A stretch of DNA of 64,000 nt from Serratia sp. FDAARGOS_506 (GCF_003812745.1 NZ_CP033831.1:1612001-1676000); one strand, 5' to 3'; positions 10,856-22,600 are shown, numbered from the stretch's first letter. A program made the numbers and translations. The notes: generated by a model from the letters alone, not told the origin.

Positions 10856-12410
10856 GCGGTTCCTCCTGCGGGCCGAGCGGCAGCGTGAAGGCGACCGGCT
10901 GCCGCCGTTCTGTGGGTACCTCGGCAGCCGCCGCGCTGGGGCGCGGTGCGGCGCCGGCGGTGCCGGTAGCCGAAATCTGCCAGCGCCCCTGGGCCATGCG
11001 TTTGATTTCCGAAATGATATCGACGTCCTGGTGCCACACCACCCGATTGCTGAAGGCTTCATCCACCGGCAGGCGGAAGATGAACTTCAGCGCCGTATCC
11101 AAATCGTTGATGCGGCAGGTGGAGAGGAACAGCACCAGCCGCCCCTGCACCACGGTCATCACGTCGCCGAAGCGCCGCAGGTGGCAAAGGGTCATCGCCT
11201 GTTCGGCGCGCAGGCCGGTGGCCGGTCGCAGCGCCACCATCACGCCTTTGCCGTCCTCGGGCAGCAGCGTGTTGCCCATCAGCGACAGCACCGCCTGGCT
11301 GAACGGTTCCGGCCGCATATAGCCTTTGAGCTGCAGCGGGCGCAAGCCGGCCAGCAACGCACCGATGTCGGCGGGCACATGGCGCGAGAAACGCTGCCCC
11401 TGTATGCCCTCGAGCATGGTCAGAAAACGCGACAGCGGCGCGACGTGCGGCACGATCAGGTTGGCGCCGCAAGCCAGCAGCAGCCGTTCATCGCTGTAGC
11501 GCAGACTGGCGCTCATCTCGCGCACCGCGATTTTCAGGCCGCTGCCGCGGCTGCGGCGCAGGGTGTGGATCTGGTGCGCCAGGTGATCGATTTGGTCGCT
11601 TTGGTACAGCGCGAAAATCAACGTCGCCGAGAGTCTCAGCATGCCGTGTTGCGCCAGTTCGTCGTTGCTCTCCAGCAGCTGCCAGTTGGCGGACAGCGGT
11701 GGCGCGCCTTCCAGGATGCTGCGCTCGGCCAGATACAGGCCTTCGTCGCTGCGCAAAGCGGTGGGAGAGGGTTGGCTATTTTCATCTTCGCCCTGCCAGC
11801 CGCCTTCCGCGGCGTACAGCGTCAGCAGCTGATTGGCGTTGATGCCGTTTTCGGTGCTCCACCAGTTCACCAGGTATTGCGCGCTGTCCTGCTGCCATTG
11901 CAGGCTGGACAGGCCGTTCAGGATGCGATGCTGCGCGCTGAGCTGCCCTTTGAGCTTATTGATGCCGCCGCCGTGGCTGAGGATCAATAGCGTACACCCC
12001 TGTCGCCGCAGCCAGGCGGCGAGGGTTCGGGTCCACTCGCGCAGCTCTTCGGTGGTGAAGGTTTGCCACAGGCTGGCGTGGGCCAGCAGGATAAGTAAGC
12101 GATTTTGCGGCCGCAGGGCGCGCATCAGATCGTCGCTCAGCTGCGTCAGCGCGGCTTTTTTCTCTGGTAATTGATAGAGCGGCAGCTTCTGCAAAGCAGG
12201 CGAAGCCAGCTCGGCCAGCAAGCGATCGGGCTTGTCGCCGCTGCAGATCAGGGCGACTTTGTTGGTGGCCGGCTGGGCGGCGATGGCCTGGCGACACAGC
12301 AGCGCGGCGTCGCTTTGCCTGTCGATATTGATCCAATAAAGCCCGGGGGCCTGCATCACCGACAGCTCTTCCCAAATCTGCCGAATGCCTAGAGAAAAAG
12401 AGTGCGCCAT
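10842..12410 (-). CDS. bcsE: Cellulose regulator BcsE, c-di-GMP-binding GIL domain
   Basis: This cytosolic protein binds c-di-GMP and associates with the cellulose synthase complex, boosting cellulose output. Its 522 residues match the E. coli length (523). The C-terminal GIL (GGDEF I-site-like) domain carries the ligand motif RxGD as RFGD at residues 413-416, followed by the conserved LFLSTCRINDLDTAL. The N-terminal half is the degenerate receiver/NTPase-like part. It is first in bcsEFG and divergent from bcsRQABZC across 189 bases, so the two operons can share control. Confidence 0.95.
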   Translation of the reverse strand: MAHSFSLGIRQIWEELSVMQAPGLYWINIDRQSDAALLCRQAIAAQPATNKVALICSGDKPDRLLAELASPALQKLPLYQLPEKKAALTQLSDDLMRALRPQNRLLILLAHASLWQTFTTEELREWTRTLAAWLRRQGCTLLILSHGGGINKLKGQLSAQHRILNGLSSLQWQQDSAQYLVNWWSTENGINANQLLTLYAAEGGWQGEDENSQPSPTALRSDEGLYLAERSILEGAPPLSANWQLLESNDELAQHGMLRLSATLIFALYQSDQIDHLAHQIHTLRRSRGSGLKIAVREMSASLRYSDERLLLACGANLIVPHVAPLSRFLTMLEGIQGQRFSRHVPADIGALLAGLRPLQLKGYMRPEPFSQAVLSLMGNTLLPEDGKGVMVALRPATGLRAEQAMTLCHLRRFGDVMTVVQGRLVLFLSTCRINDLDTALKFIFRLPVDEAFSNRVVWHQDVDIISEIKRMAQGRWQISATGTAGAAPRPSAAAAEVPTERRQPVAFTLPLGPQEEPHAEP

Positions 12411-12599
12411 AGGATGTGTTCTACTTTCGTTGAAAGCCGACTAAAGGCGTTTATATTTAAAGATAGCCATTTTTACTCTGGCAATAACAAATCTCCGACG
12501 CTCAGCAACAATATTTGTTGAGAATCATCTTATTGCCTCTCTCTTTTTATATCGTTGCTATAGTTAATTAACATAGCCTATTTTCGCCGAGGCGGAAGA
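12411..12599. promoter_or_regulatory. Divergent control region of the two bcs operons
   Basis: This is 189 bases of AT-rich DNA between the bcsE and bcsR starts. It contains an inverted repeat CAACAA-TAT-TTGTTG (12505-12519) that could be an operator, and a possible -10 TATAGT at 12559-12564 without a well-spaced -35. A ribosome binding site GAGG at 12589-12592 serves bcsR. No regulator can be named. Confidence 0.5.
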
Positions 12600-12791
12600 A
12601 TGAATGACGCACCCACCCATTTTCGTGCAGCGGTGCCTGGGGAGAGCCAGGATGACCTGCAGGCGCTCAGCCAGGCTTTTTCATTGCCGAAATTAAGCTA
12701 TGTCGATATTTCGCGGCAGGAGCGGTTAACGCAAATGATGACGCGCTGGCCACTGTTGGCCGAATTGGCGCAGACCACGGGGAGCCACTGA
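12600..12791 (+). CDS. bcsR: BcsR, small regulator of cellulose synthase assembly
   Basis: This is a 63-residue protein that in E. coli binds BcsQ and is needed for BcsA/BcsB stability and complex assembly. The signature core QAFSLPKLSYVDISRQERL and the C-terminal RWPLLAELAQ are typical of BcsR. The ATG at 12600 has GAGG 7 bases upstream. It is first in the rightward operon and only 3 bases from bcsQ. Confidence 0.9.
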   Translation: MNDAPTHFRAAVPGESQDDLQALSQAFSLPKLSYVDISRQERLTQMMTRWPLLAELAQTTGSH

Positions 12792-12794
12792 TCT

Positions 12795-13535
12795 ATGCCG
12801 GTGATCGCGCTGCAAGGGTTGCGGGGTGGAATGGGGACGACGTCGGTCACGGCGGCGCTCGCCTGGGCGTTGCAGCAGCTGGGTGAGTCGGTGTTGGCGA
12901 TCGATTTCACGCCGGATAATCTGCTGCGCCTGCATTTCAACACGCCGTTCGAGCTGGCGCGCGGCTGGGCCCGCGCGGAACAGGACGGCGGACGCTGGCA
13001 GGAAGGCGCACTGCGTTATTGCGAAAACCTCGACTTTCTGCCCTTTGGCCGTCTGAATGCGGCGGAACGGCTGGAAGTACAGCGTCAGTGTCAGCAACAG
13101 CCGGAACGCTGGCGCGACAATGTGCGCCAACTGATCGCCGGCGATCCGCAGCGCTGGATCCTGCTGGATGTCCCGGTCGGGGACGGCGTTTTGGCGCAGC
13201 AGGCGCTGCAGCTTGCCGACAGCGTGTTCGTGCTGTTGAACCCCGATGCCAACTGCCAGGTACGGCTCCATCAGCAGACGCTGCCGAACGACTGCCGTTT
13301 CCTGGTCAATCACTACTCCTCCGCCAGCCAGCTGCAGCAGGATCTGCATCAGCTGTGGCTGCAAACCCTGAGCGGTCTGCTGCCGGTGGTGATCCATCGC
13401 GACGAAGCGTTGGCGGAAGCGCTGGCGGTCAAACAGCCGTTGGGCGAGTACCGCCCCGAGAGTCTGGCGGCGGATGAAGTGCTGACGCTGGCCAACTGGT
13501 GCCTGATCAACCTCAAACGGGGCGTTGCGCCATGA
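12795..13535 (+). CDS. bcsQ: BcsQ, ParA/MinD-family ATPase for cellulose synthesis
   Basis: This SIMIBI-class ATPase forms a complex with BcsR and BcsE beneath the synthase and is needed for cellulose production. Its 246 residues begin with a deviant Walker A, GLRGGMGTTSVT, in which the usual KGGxGKT lysines are replaced, as in E. coli BcsQ. A Walker A' type DFTPDN follows at about residue 40. The frame is intact, unlike E. coli K-12 laboratory strains that carry a nonsense codon in bcsQ. Its TGA overlaps the bcsA ATG. Confidence 0.94.
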   Translation: MPVIALQGLRGGMGTTSVTAALAWALQQLGESVLAIDFTPDNLLRLHFNTPFELARGWARAEQDGGRWQEGALRYCENLDFLPFGRLNAAERLEVQRQCQQQPERWRDNVRQLIAGDPQRWILLDVPVGDGVLAQQALQLADSVFVLLNPDANCQVRLHQQTLPNDCRFLVNHYSSASQLQQDLHQLWLQTLSGLLPVVIHRDEALAEALAVKQPLGEYRPESLAADEVLTLANWCLINLKRGVAP

Positions 13536-16135
13536 GCCGGGTGCTGAGCCTGCTGCTGGTGCCGCCGGTGCGTCAGGCTGTGCAGGCGCGCTATCGCGGC
13601 TATCGCCGCAACGGTGCGTCGGTGTTGACCGCCTTTTTCACCACGTTGTTGGTGGCGTTGGGCTGGCTGCTGCTGCGCTTCGAATCGCCGGCCTGGCAGC
13701 GCGTACGCGCCGGCCGCGCTTATTGGTTCCCGCATCTGTCCGCTGAACGCCCGCGCCCGGCGGATGCGCTGCGTTATCTGCTGCAGGGGCTGTGGCTGCT
13801 GCTGTTTCGCAGCGGCCGCGCGCCGGTGCAGCGCGATTATTTCGCCGGTTGGCGCCGCCTGCAGCAGCGCTATGCCGACTGGCTGCAGGACCTGCCGCAA
13901 CGGCTGAAGAACGCCGGCGTTGAGCAGCGCTCGGTGGAGCGCCTCGGCCGCATGAGCCGCGGCATGCGGCGCGCGCTGTTTATTCTGGTCAGCGTGCTGG
14001 CGGCGATCCTCGCCATGCTGTGCATCTCGCAACCGTTCGATCTGCCGGCGCAGTTCGTGTTTGTCCTGCTGCTGTGGGGGATCGCGATGGTGGTGCGTCG
14101 GGTGCCGGGGCGCTTGCCGGGGTTGATGCTGATCGTGCTGTCGCTGACCGTATCCTGTCGCTACCTGTGGTGGCGCTATACCGCCACGCTGAACTGGGAC
14201 GATCCGCTTAGCCTGGTGTGTGGCCTGTTGCTGCTGGTGGCAGAAACCTACGCCTGGGTGGTGCTGGTGCTGGGCTATTTCCAGACCGTCTGGCCGCTTA
14301 ACCGCCAGCCGGTGCCGCTGCCCGCCGACAGCGCCACCTGGCCGACCATCGATCTGATGGTGCCGACCTACAACGAAGATCTCGGGGTGGTGAAGCCCAC
14401 CATCTACGCGGCGCTGGGCATCGACTGGCCGAAAGAGAAGGTGAACATCTATATCCTCGATGACGGCAACCGCCCCGAATTCCGCGCGTTCGCCGCCGAA
14501 GTGGGGGTGAAATACATCGCCAGGCCGACCCACGAACACGCCAAGGCCGGCAACATCAACAATGCGCTGAAGCAGGCTACCGGCGAGTTCGTGGCGATTT
14601 TCGACTGCGACCACGTGCCGACGCGCTCCTTCCTGCAGCTGACCATGGGCTGGTTCTTCAAAGACAAAAAGCTGGCGATGCTGCAGACCCCGCACCACTT
14701 CTTCTCGCCGGATCCGTTCGAGCGCAACCTCGGCCGCTTCCGCCAGACGCCCAACGAGGGCACCTTGTTCTACGGGCTGGTGCAAGACGGCAACGACATG
14801 TGGGACGCCACCTTCTTCTGCGGCTCTTGCGCCATCCTGCGCCGCAGCGCGCTGGACGAGATAGGCGGCATCGCGGTGGAAACCGTCACCGAAGACGCCC
14901 ATACCTCGCTGCGTTTGCACCGGCGCGGGCACACCTCGGCCTATATCCGCATTCCGCAGGCCGCCGGGTTGGCGACCGAAAGCCTGTCGGCGCACATTGG
15001 CCAGCGTATTCGCTGGGCGCGCGGCATGGTGCAGATCTTCCGGCTGGATAACCCGCTGCTCGGCAAGGGGCTGAAGCTGGCGCAGCGTCTGTGCTACGCC
15101 AACGCCATGCTGCACTTCCTGTCGGGCATTCCGCGACTGATCTTCCTCACCGCGCCGCTGGCGTTTTTGCTGCTGCATGCCTACATCATCTTCGCACCGG
15201 CGCTGGCGATCGCGCTTTATGTGTTGCCGCACATGATCCACGCCAGCCTGACCAACTCGCGTATCCAGGGGAAATACCGCCATTCGTTCTGGAGCGAAAT
15301 CTATGAAACGGTGCTGGCCTGGTATATCGCGCGGCCGACGACGGTGGCGTTGTTCAATCCGCACAAGGGCAAATTCAACGTCACCGCCAAGGGCGGGCTG
15401 GTGGAGGAGGAACACGTCGACTGGGTGATCACCCGGCCTTACATGTTCCTGGTGGTCCTGAACCTGGCGGGGTTGGCGTTTGGCGTCTGGCGGTTGGCCT
15501 ATGGCCCGACGGACGAGGTGATGACGGTGATCATCAGCCTGGTGTGGGTGCTGTACAACATGACGATTCTCGGCGGCGCGGTGGCGGTGGCGGTGGAGGC
15601 CAAGCAGGTGCGTCAGGCGCACCGCGTGGAAATCGCCATGCCGGCGGCGATCGCGCGCGCCGACGGTCATCTGTATCCCTGCACGCTGCGCGATTACTCC
15701 GACGGCGGCGTGGGCATTGAGATGCGGGTGGAAAACGCGTTGAAGGACGGCGACAAACTCTCGCTGCTGCTCAAGCGCGGCCAGCAAGAGTACAGCTTCC
15801 CCTGCGTGGTGACGCGCGCCTTTGGCAACAAGGTGGGGGTGCGCCTGGTCGACCTCTCCACCCGTGAACACATCGATTTCATTCAGTGCACCTTCGCCCG
15901 CGCCGATACCTGGGCGCTGTGGCAGGACGGGTTCCCTGAAGACCGGCCGATAGAAAGCTTGCGCGACGTGCTGGCGCTGGGTTTCCGAGGGTATGTGCGC
16001 ATGGCGGATTACGCGCCGCCGCTGGTGCGCGGTCTGCTGGTCGGGGTCACTTCGCTGACCGCCTGGGTAGTGTCGTTTATTCCGCGCGGCGTCGGCAGGG
16101 ATCCGACCTTGGGTCAACAAGAAACAGTGGGTTAG
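13532..16135 (+). CDS. bcsA: Cellulose synthase catalytic subunit BcsA
   Basis: This inner-membrane GT2 enzyme polymerises UDP-glucose into beta-1,4-glucan and pushes it through its own channel. The ATG at 13532, overlapping the bcsQ stop, gives 867 residues, close to E. coli (872). The catalytic motifs are all present by codon count: DDG 310-312, DCD 358-360, TED 453-455 and QRIRW (QxxRW) 491-495. The C-terminal PilZ domain has the c-di-GMP motif RxxxR at 694-698 (RQAHR) followed by DYSDGG (D/NxSxxG). Membrane helices flank the glycosyltransferase domain. The enzyme should therefore be active and c-di-GMP-responsive. Confidence 0.97.
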   Translation: MSRVLSLLLVPPVRQAVQARYRGYRRNGASVLTAFFTTLLVALGWLLLRFESPAWQRVRAGRAYWFPHLSAERPRPADALRYLLQGLWLLLFRSGRAPVQRDYFAGWRRLQQRYADWLQDLPQRLKNAGVEQRSVERLGRMSRGMRRALFILVSVLAAILAMLCISQPFDLPAQFVFVLLLWGIAMVVRRVPGRLPGLMLIVLSLTVSCRYLWWRYTATLNWDDPLSLVCGLLLLVAETYAWVVLVLGYFQTVWPLNRQPVPLPADSATWPTIDLMVPTYNEDLGVVKPTIYAALGIDWPKEKVNIYILDDGNRPEFRAFAAEVGVKYIARPTHEHAKAGNINNALKQATGEFVAIFDCDHVPTRSFLQLTMGWFFKDKKLAMLQTPHHFFSPDPFERNLGRFRQTPNEGTLFYGLVQDGNDMWDATFFCGSCAILRRSALDEIGGIAVETVTEDAHTSLRLHRRGHTSAYIRIPQAAGLATESLSAHIGQRIRWARGMVQIFRLDNPLLGKGLKLAQRLCYANAMLHFLSGIPRLIFLTAPLAFLLLHAYIIFAPALAIALYVLPHMIHASLTNSRIQGKYRHSFWSEIYETVLAWYIARPTTVALFNPHKGKFNVTAKGGLVEEEHVDWVITRPYMFLVVLNLAGLAFGVWRLAYGPTDEVMTVIISLVWVLYNMTILGGAVAVAVEAKQVRQAHRVEIAMPAAIARADGHLYPCTLRDYSDGGVGIEMRVENALKDGDKLSLLLKRGQQEYSFPCVVTRAFGNKVGVRLVDLSTREHIDFIQCTFARADTWALWQDGFPEDRPIESLRDVLALGFRGYVRMADYAPPLVRGLLVGVTSLTAWVVSFIPRGVGRDPTLGQQETVG

Positions 16136-16197
16136 CTGCGAGTTCAACCGCCCGCTCACTCGCCCGGTGAACAGGCTCCAACATTGATGATGATACG

Positions 16198-18504
16198 ATG
16201 ACGAGAAAAATAACCTGGTTAACTGCTCTGGCCTTAGGCATCAGCACCCTGTCGCAGGCCGAAACCGCCACCGCGCCGACCGTGGCGGCCCAGCCGCCGA
16301 TCGCCGCCGCGGCCGATACGGCGACCGCACCACCGCCGGCCGCCGTACCGCAGGATCCGAATGCGCCGGTGCGCGACGTGTCGCTGCCGTTTGCGCAGAT
16401 AGCGCCGCCGCCGGGCACCTTTATTCTGCGCGGCACCCGGCCGGACGGGCAGATCGAATTCGGCGTACGCAGCGATGAGGTGGTCTCGCAGGCGATGCTT
16501 GATATGGAATTTACGCCGTCGCCGGCGCTGATCCCGGTGGAGTCGCACGTCAAGATTTACCTGAACGACGAGCTGATGGGGGTGACCACCATCGCCAAGG
16601 AGCAGCTGGGCAAGCCCAATCGTATCCAAATGGCGATCGATCCGCGTTATATCACCGATTTTAACCGTGTCAGACTGGTGTTCGTCGGCCATTATCAGAA
16701 CATCTGCGAAAACCCGGCCAGCACTTCGCTGTGGCTCGACGTCAGCAAATCCAGCGCGCTGAAGCTGCGTTTCCAGACGCTGCCGGTGAAAAACGAGCTG
16801 TCGCATTTCCCTGAGCCATTCTTCGACAGACGCGATAATCGGCCGCTGACGTTGCCGATGGTGTTCGCCGGCGAGCCGGATCTGGCCCAGCAGCGCGCGG
16901 CGGGCATTTTGGCTTCCTGGTTCGGCAGCAAGGCGCAGTGGCGCGGGCAATCCTTCCCGACGCTGTACAACGCGCTGCCGACGCAGCACGCGGTGGTGTT
17001 CGCCACCAACCAGCAGCGTCCGGATTTCCTGCGCGATTATCCGGCGGTCAACGGCCCGACGGTGGAGATGATCAGCCACCCCGACAATCCGTACGTCAAA
17101 CTGCTGCTGATTCAGGGGCGTGACGATAATGATTTGATCACTGCGGTGAAGGGTATCGCGCAAGGCAACATCCTGTTCCGCGGGCAGAACGTGACGGTGG
17201 ACAAGGTGGAGCAGCTGGCGCCGCGGCAGCCTTACGACGCGCCGAACTGGGTGCGCACCGATCGGCCGATGACCTTCGGCGAACTGCAGCAATACGCCGA
17301 ACAGCTGCAAACCAGCGGCATCGAGCCTGGCCCGATCTCGCTGACCATGAATCTGCCGCCGGACCTGTTCCTGATCCGCAGCACCGGCATCGACATGCAT
17401 CTGAAATACCGTTATACCGCGCCGCGCATTCAGGACGGCTCGCGGCTGAGCGTCAGCCTGAACAATCAGTTCGTGCAGGCGTACTCGCTGGTGCCGGAAC
17501 ACGAGCAGGGCGCGCAGCTGCTGCGCCTGCCGTTGACGCAGGGGCTGCTCGACTCCGACAAGAACGTCAATATCCCGGCGCTGCGACTGGGTGCCACCAA
17601 CCAGCTGCGCTTTGACTTTGACTACACCACGCTGCTGGCCAGCGGCGCGGAAGGGCGCTGCGAAACCTACTCCTTCACACAGAACCATGCGGTGATCGAC
17701 GGTGCTTCCACCATCGATTTCTCCGGCTACCGACACTTTATGGCAATGCCGGATCTGCGCGCCTTCGCTAACGCCGGATTCCCGTTCAGCCGCCTGGCAG
17801 ATCTGTCGCAAACGCTGGTGTTGGTGAACCAGAAACCGCAGCCGGCGCAGGTCAGCGCGCTGCTGAACGCGCTGGGCGTGATCGGCGCGCAAACCGGTTA
17901 TCCGGCACTGGCCTTCACGCTGAGCGACGACTGGTCGCAGGCCAAGGATCGCGACGACGATATCCTGATGGTCGGCACCATTCCGCCGGAGTTGCGCGAC
18001 GACAAGAAAATCAGCCTGCTGGTGGACGCGACACAAAGCTGGGTGAAACAGCCGACGCGGCAGCCGCCGCTGCCCAGCGCGGAAGTGCGGGCGGAGGATA
18101 CCCGGCCGGACAGCAAGACCACCGTCAGTTCAGAAGGCGCGATGTCGGCGATCATCGGCGTGCAGTCGCCGTTCAACGACCAGCGCAGCATCGTAGCGCT
18201 GTTGGCCGACAGCCCGCGCGGCTATGAGCTGCTGAACGACGCCTTGCTGGACAGCGGCAAGCGCGCCGCTGTGTTCGGCTCGGTGGCGGTGATCCGCGAA
18301 TCGGGGGTCAACAGCCTGCGCGTCGGCGATATTTACTATGTCGGCCATCTGCCGTGGTGGGAGCGGTTGTGGTATGCCCTCTCCACCCATCCGGTACTGC
18401 TGGCAGTGATCGCGGTGGTGTTGGTGGTGATCCTGGGGCTGATGCTGTGGCGCGGCCTGAAGGCCTTCAGCCGGCGTCGTTTGGCGCCTGAAGATCGGGA
18501 TTGA
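16198..18504 (+). CDS. bcsB: Cellulose synthase periplasmic subunit BcsB
   Basis: BcsB is anchored in the inner membrane by one C-terminal helix and guides the nascent glucan through the periplasm. The protein has 768 residues (E. coli 779). A signal peptide ([16 protein letters not shown]) is followed by an Ala/Pro-rich stretch. Carbohydrate-binding and flavodoxin-like modules alternate through the middle, and the membrane helix [20 protein letters not shown] lies near the C-terminus. It is separated from bcsA by 62 bases, so it is not coupled by overlap. No strong Shine-Dalgarno is visible before the ATG. Confidence 0.95.
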   Translation: MTRKITWLTALALGISTLSQAETATAPTVAAQPPIAAAADTATAPPPAAVPQDPNAPVRDVSLPFAQIAPPPGTFILRGTRPDGQIEFGVRSDEVVSQAMLDMEFTPSPALIPVESHVKIYLNDELMGVTTIAKEQLGKPNRIQMAIDPRYITDFNRVRLVFVGHYQNICENPASTSLWLDVSKSSALKLRFQTLPVKNELSHFPEPFFDRRDNRPLTLPMVFAGEPDLAQQRAAGILASWFGSKAQWRGQSFPTLYNALPTQHAVVFATNQQRPDFLRDYPAVNGPTVEMISHPDNPYVKLLLIQGRDDNDLITAVKGIAQGNILFRGQNVTVDKVEQLAPRQPYDAPNWVRTDRPMTFGELQQYAEQLQTSGIEPGPISLTMNLPPDLFLIRSTGIDMHLKYRYTAPRIQDGSRLSVSLNNQFVQAYSLVPEHEQGAQLLRLPLTQGLLDSDKNVNIPALRLGATNQLRFDFDYTTLLASGAEGRCETYSFTQNHAVIDGASTIDFSGYRHFMAMPDLRAFANAGFPFSRLADLSQTLVLVNQKPQPAQVSALLNALGVIGAQTGYPALAFTLSDDWSQAKDRDDDILMVGTIPPELRDDKKISLLVDATQSWVKQPTRQPPLPSAEVRAEDTRPDSKTTVSSEGAMSAIIGVQSPFNDQRSIVALLADSPRGYELLNDALLDSGKRAAVFGSVAVIRESGVNSLRVGDIYYVGHLPWWERLWYALSTHPVLLAVIAVVLVVILGLMLWRGLKAFSRRRLAPEDRD

Positions 18505-18509
18505 CGGCG

Positions 18510-19622
18510 ATGGGCGCGATGCTGCAACGCCTGTCGCTCGGCATGCTGCTGCTGTGCGCGTTCAGCGCGGCGGCGGCCTGCGACTGGCCGGGTTGGCAAC
18601 AGTACAAACAGTTCTACATTAGCCCGCAGGGACGAGTGATCGATCCGAGCAGCCCGAACAAGATCACCACCTCCGAGGGGCAAAGTTACGGCCTGTTCTT
18701 CGCCCTGGTGGCCAACGACCGGCCGACCTTCGATCTGCTGTTGACCTGGACGGAGAACAACCTGGCGGCGGGCGATCTCAGCGCCCGTTTGCCCGCCTGG
18801 CTGTGGGGCGAGAGCGACGACAAGCAGTGGAAGGTGCTGGACGCCAACTCGGCGTCGGATGCCGATCTGTGGATCGCTTACAACCTGCTCGAAGCCGGCC
18901 GTCTGTGGAAAAGCCGGCGTTATCAAACCCTGGGGACGCTGCTGCTGCAACGCATCGGCCGCGAGGAAGTGGCCGACATTCCCGGCCTGGGTTTGATGCT
19001 GTTGCCGGGCAAAGTCGGATTCGTGGCAGAAGATCGTTGGCGGTTGAACCCCAGCTACCTGCCGCCGCAGCTGTTGGCGCGTTTTGCGGCGCTGAACGGC
19101 CCGTGGCGCGCGATGCGCCAGGTCAATCAGCGGCTGTGGCTGGACACCGCGCCGCACGGTTTCTCGCCGGACTGGGTGGTGTGGCGGGTCGGCGCCGGCT
19201 GGCAGCCGGATACCGTCAAGCCGAACGTCGGCAGCTACGACGCCATTCGGGTTTATCTGTGGGCCGGCATGCTGGCGGACGACGATGAACACAAGGCGGC
19301 GCTGCTCGAACGCTTCCAGCCGATGGCGCAGCTCACCGCCAAACAGGGCGTTCCGCCGGAAAAAACCGATACCGTCAGCGGCAAAACTACCGGCGATGGC
19401 CCGGTCGGTTTTTCCGCCTCGATGCTGCCGATGTTGGCGACGCAGCCCGAGGCGCTGGCAGCGCAGCGGCAACGCATCAGCGAACATCCGCCGGGTGACG
19501 ACGCCTATTTCAGTGCCTCGCTGACGCTGTTCGGTCAGGGGTGGGATCAACAACGCTATCGCTTTAATCGTCAGGGTGAATTGCAACCCTCGTGGGACGG
19601 CCAATGCACAACTTCAAAATAA
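18510..19622 (+). CDS. bcsZ: Periplasmic endo-1,4-beta-glucanase BcsZ (GH8)
   Basis: This periplasmic GH8 endoglucanase trims cellulose during export. The ATG at 18510 gives 370 residues with GGGA at 18497-18500; a TTG at 18501 is in frame but less likely. A signal peptide ends near FSAAAA, before CDWPGW. The general acid lies in TTSEGQSYG (Glu56 from this start) and the second carboxylate in [10 protein letters not shown] (Asp244), matching E. coli Glu55 and Asp243. It follows bcsB by 5 bases and overlaps bcsC by 19. Confidence 0.95.
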   Translation: MGAMLQRLSLGMLLLCAFSAAAACDWPGWQQYKQFYISPQGRVIDPSSPNKITTSEGQSYGLFFALVANDRPTFDLLLTWTENNLAAGDLSARLPAWLWGESDDKQWKVLDANSASDADLWIAYNLLEAGRLWKSRRYQTLGTLLLQRIGREEVADIPGLGLMLLPGKVGFVAEDRWRLNPSYLPPQLLARFAALNGPWRAMRQVNQRLWLDTAPHGFSPDWVVWRVGAGWQPDTVKPNVGSYDAIRVYLWAGMLADDDEHKAALLERFQPMAQLTAKQGVPPEKTDTVSGKTTGDGPVGFSASMLPMLATQPEALAAQRQRISEHPPGDDAYFSASLTLFGQGWDQQRYRFNRQGELQPSWDGQCTTSK

Positions 19623-22600
19623 ACTGGCTGAATTTGATTCCGCTGAGTTTGGCGATGCTGCCGCAGGCGCGTGCCGCGGAGGCCGTGGCGCCGGAACAGT
19701 GGCTGTTGGAGCAGGTGCGCATTGGCGAGGCCGGCAACAAGGACGATCTGGTGCGCCAGTCGTTGTACCGGCTTGAGCTGATGGATCCGAACAACCCGGA
19801 CGTGATCGCCGCGCGCATGCGTTTGGCGCTGCGGCAGGGCAACATGGCGCTGGCGCAGCAGCAGTTGGACAAGCTGAAAACCCTCGCGCCGCAGTCCAGC
19901 GCCTATCGCCAGGCGGAAATGAACATGCTGTTGACCCAGCCGGAAACCCGGCAAAAGTTGCAGCAGGCCCGCCTGATGGCGACCGCCGGCCGGTTGCCGG
20001 AGGCCAAGGCGCAGTACGATGCGCTGTTCCACGGCGAGCCGCCGACGCTCGAGCTAGCGGTGGAATATTGGCGGCTGGTGGCGCGTTTGCCGGGGCAGGA
20101 GGCGAAGGCGTTGAAGCAGCTGCAGGCGCTGGACCAGCAATATTCCGGCAACGTGGCGCTGCGCATGTCGCTGGCGCGCATGCTGTTCAGCCAGAACCAG
20201 GATGCGCAGGCCTATGAGCTGCTGCAGAAGATCGCCGCCGATCCGGCCGGGCGCGGCGATGCCGCCGATCTGTGGCTGGACAAGGTCAAAGCGATGCCGG
20301 TCAGCGCGCAGAGCGTGGCGGCACTCAACCGTTTCCTCGGTGTGTTCGACACCGGCGATCAGGCGACCAGCGCCCGTGAAGAGCTGGCCAGACAGCAGAA
20401 ACTCTTGGCCGATCCGGCGTATCAGGCGCGGGTGCGTGGCCTGGCGCGGGTGGATAAAGGTGGCAGCCGGGCGGCCATTCCGGAGTTGCAAAAGGCGCTG
20501 GCGGCGACGCCGAACGACGCCGAGGTGCTGGGCGCGCTTGGTCAGGCCTATTCGCGCGCCGGCAACCGCCCGCAGGCGCTGAAACTGTTCCGCCAGGCGC
20601 TGGCCGCCGACAAGAACGGCTACGACAGCGGCAAGTGGCAAAGCCTGATCAAGAGCACCAGCTACTGGCTGGCGATCGACGAAGGCGACAAGGCGCTGAA
20701 AGCCGGCAATCTTGCGCTGGCCAGGCAGAAATACCAGCAGGCGCGCCAGCTCGACGACAGCGACGGCGACGCGTTTATCGGGCTGGGCGATGTGGCGGTG
20801 GCGAGCAAGGATGACGCTGCGGCGGAAGGGTTTTACCAGCAGGCGCTGCGGCGCGATCCCGGCAACGGCAGCGCGCTGCGCGGCCTGGTGAATCTCTATC
20901 AACGGCAGTCGCCGGAAAAATCGCTGGCTTTCCTCAATGGCCTGCCGCGCAGCCAACAGGCCAAGCTGCGTAGTACCCTCGACGGGCTGCGGCTCGATAT
21001 GTTGAAACAACAGGCGGAGGCGCTGGCGGCGCAGCAGCAGTGGCAGCAGGCGGCGGAAATCTATCGCCGCGCCCAGCCGATGGATCCCGACGACGTTTGG
21101 CTAACCTATCGCTATGCGCAGGCGCTGCGCCAGGCCGGGCAGCCGCAGCAGGCGGACGCTTTGTTCCGGCAGCTGGCGCAGCGTCAGCGTACCAATCCGC
21201 AGTTGGCCTATGCCTATGCGCTCTACCTTTCCGGCAGCGATCGCGACGACCAGGCGCTGGCGCAGCTTAATGCGCTGCCCGCTGCGCAATGGAACGACAA
21301 CATGCGCGAACTGGCGCAGCGGCTGAAAATGCAGACTGTGATCGATCATGCCGAACGGCTGCGGGCGGCCGGCGACGAACCGGCAGCGGAAGCCTATCTG
21401 CGCCGACAGCCGGCGGACACCCGCATCGATTTGCTGTTGGCCGACTGGGCGCTGGCGCGCGGGGAGTATGCGGCGGCGCTGGACGATTATCAGCGGGTGA
21501 AACGGCGCGAACCGAACAATCCGGATGCGCAGCTGGGCGAGATCGAAGCCTATGTCGCGCAAGGGGATCTGGAAGCGGCGCGCCAGCGGCTGAAAACCGA
21601 ACCGCAGCCGCAAGACGCTTCGCTCAACAGCCAACGGCGGGTCGCCAACGCCTGGGGTGCGGTCGGCGATCCGCAGCAGGCCGAAGCGCTCTTCGATCGG
21701 CTGAAAACGGCGGCGGCCTCGGAGCCCGTAGGGCAGACCAAAGCGCTGATCTACCGCGACGCCGCCCGTCTGGAACGGGTGCAGCGGCAGCCGGAGCGAG
21801 CGCAGCAGGATTACCGCCAGGCGATGGTGGCCAGCGGCATCACGCCGACGCTGCCGCAGGACAATGACACCTACACCTCTCTGACGCGCAATAACCCGGG
21901 CGACGACTGGCTGAAACGCGGCATCCGTTCCGACGCCGCGGATCTGTACCGGCAACAAGACGTGAACGTCACGCTTGACCACGATTACTGGCGCTCGAGC
22001 GGCACCGGCGGCATTTCCGACTTCAATGCGCACGACACCATGCTGCAGGTAGACATGCCGCTGTATGACGGCCGCGCTTTCTTGCGTACCGACACCGTGC
22101 AGCTGGATGCCGGCCGTTTTTCGACCGACGGCAGCGGCAACTATTACGAGACCTTCGGCACCTGCCACACGCAAGGGTGCCGCGGCGATGAACATCAGAA
22201 AACCACTGGCACCAGCGTGGCGGCCGGCTGGAAAAACGATCGCTGGGCCGCCGATATCGGCACGACGCCGATGGGCTTCGAGGTGGTCGACTGGACAGGC
22301 GGCCTGGCCTACAGCGGTGACTGGAACCATATCGGCTGGACGCTGGCGGCTTCGCGACGGCCGATCTCCAGCTCGCTGCTGGCGTTCGGCGGCGCCAAAG
22401 ATCCGAATACCGGCACCACCTGGGGCGGCGTGCGCGCCACCGGCGTCAGCCTGAGCGCCAGCTACGATCGCGGCGAGGCGAACGGCGTATGGGCCGATCT
22501 CAGCGCGCACCAGATTACCGGCAAGAACGTGGCGGACAACCAACGACAGCGGTTGATGGCCGGCTACTACTACAAGCTGATCAACGAAGACAATCGCCGC

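Noticed and set aside
13349-16159. 936-residue open frame on the minus strand opposite bcsQ-bcsA
   Set aside because: It is exactly antisense to well-conserved bcsA. It is rich in His, Arg and Gln, as expected from antisense reading of GC-rich codons. It shows no recognisable domain or ribosome binding site.
16234-18036. 600-residue minus-strand frame opposite bcsB
   Set aside because: Antisense shadow of a gene with clear family identity; composition is the usual artefact of high GC at third positions.
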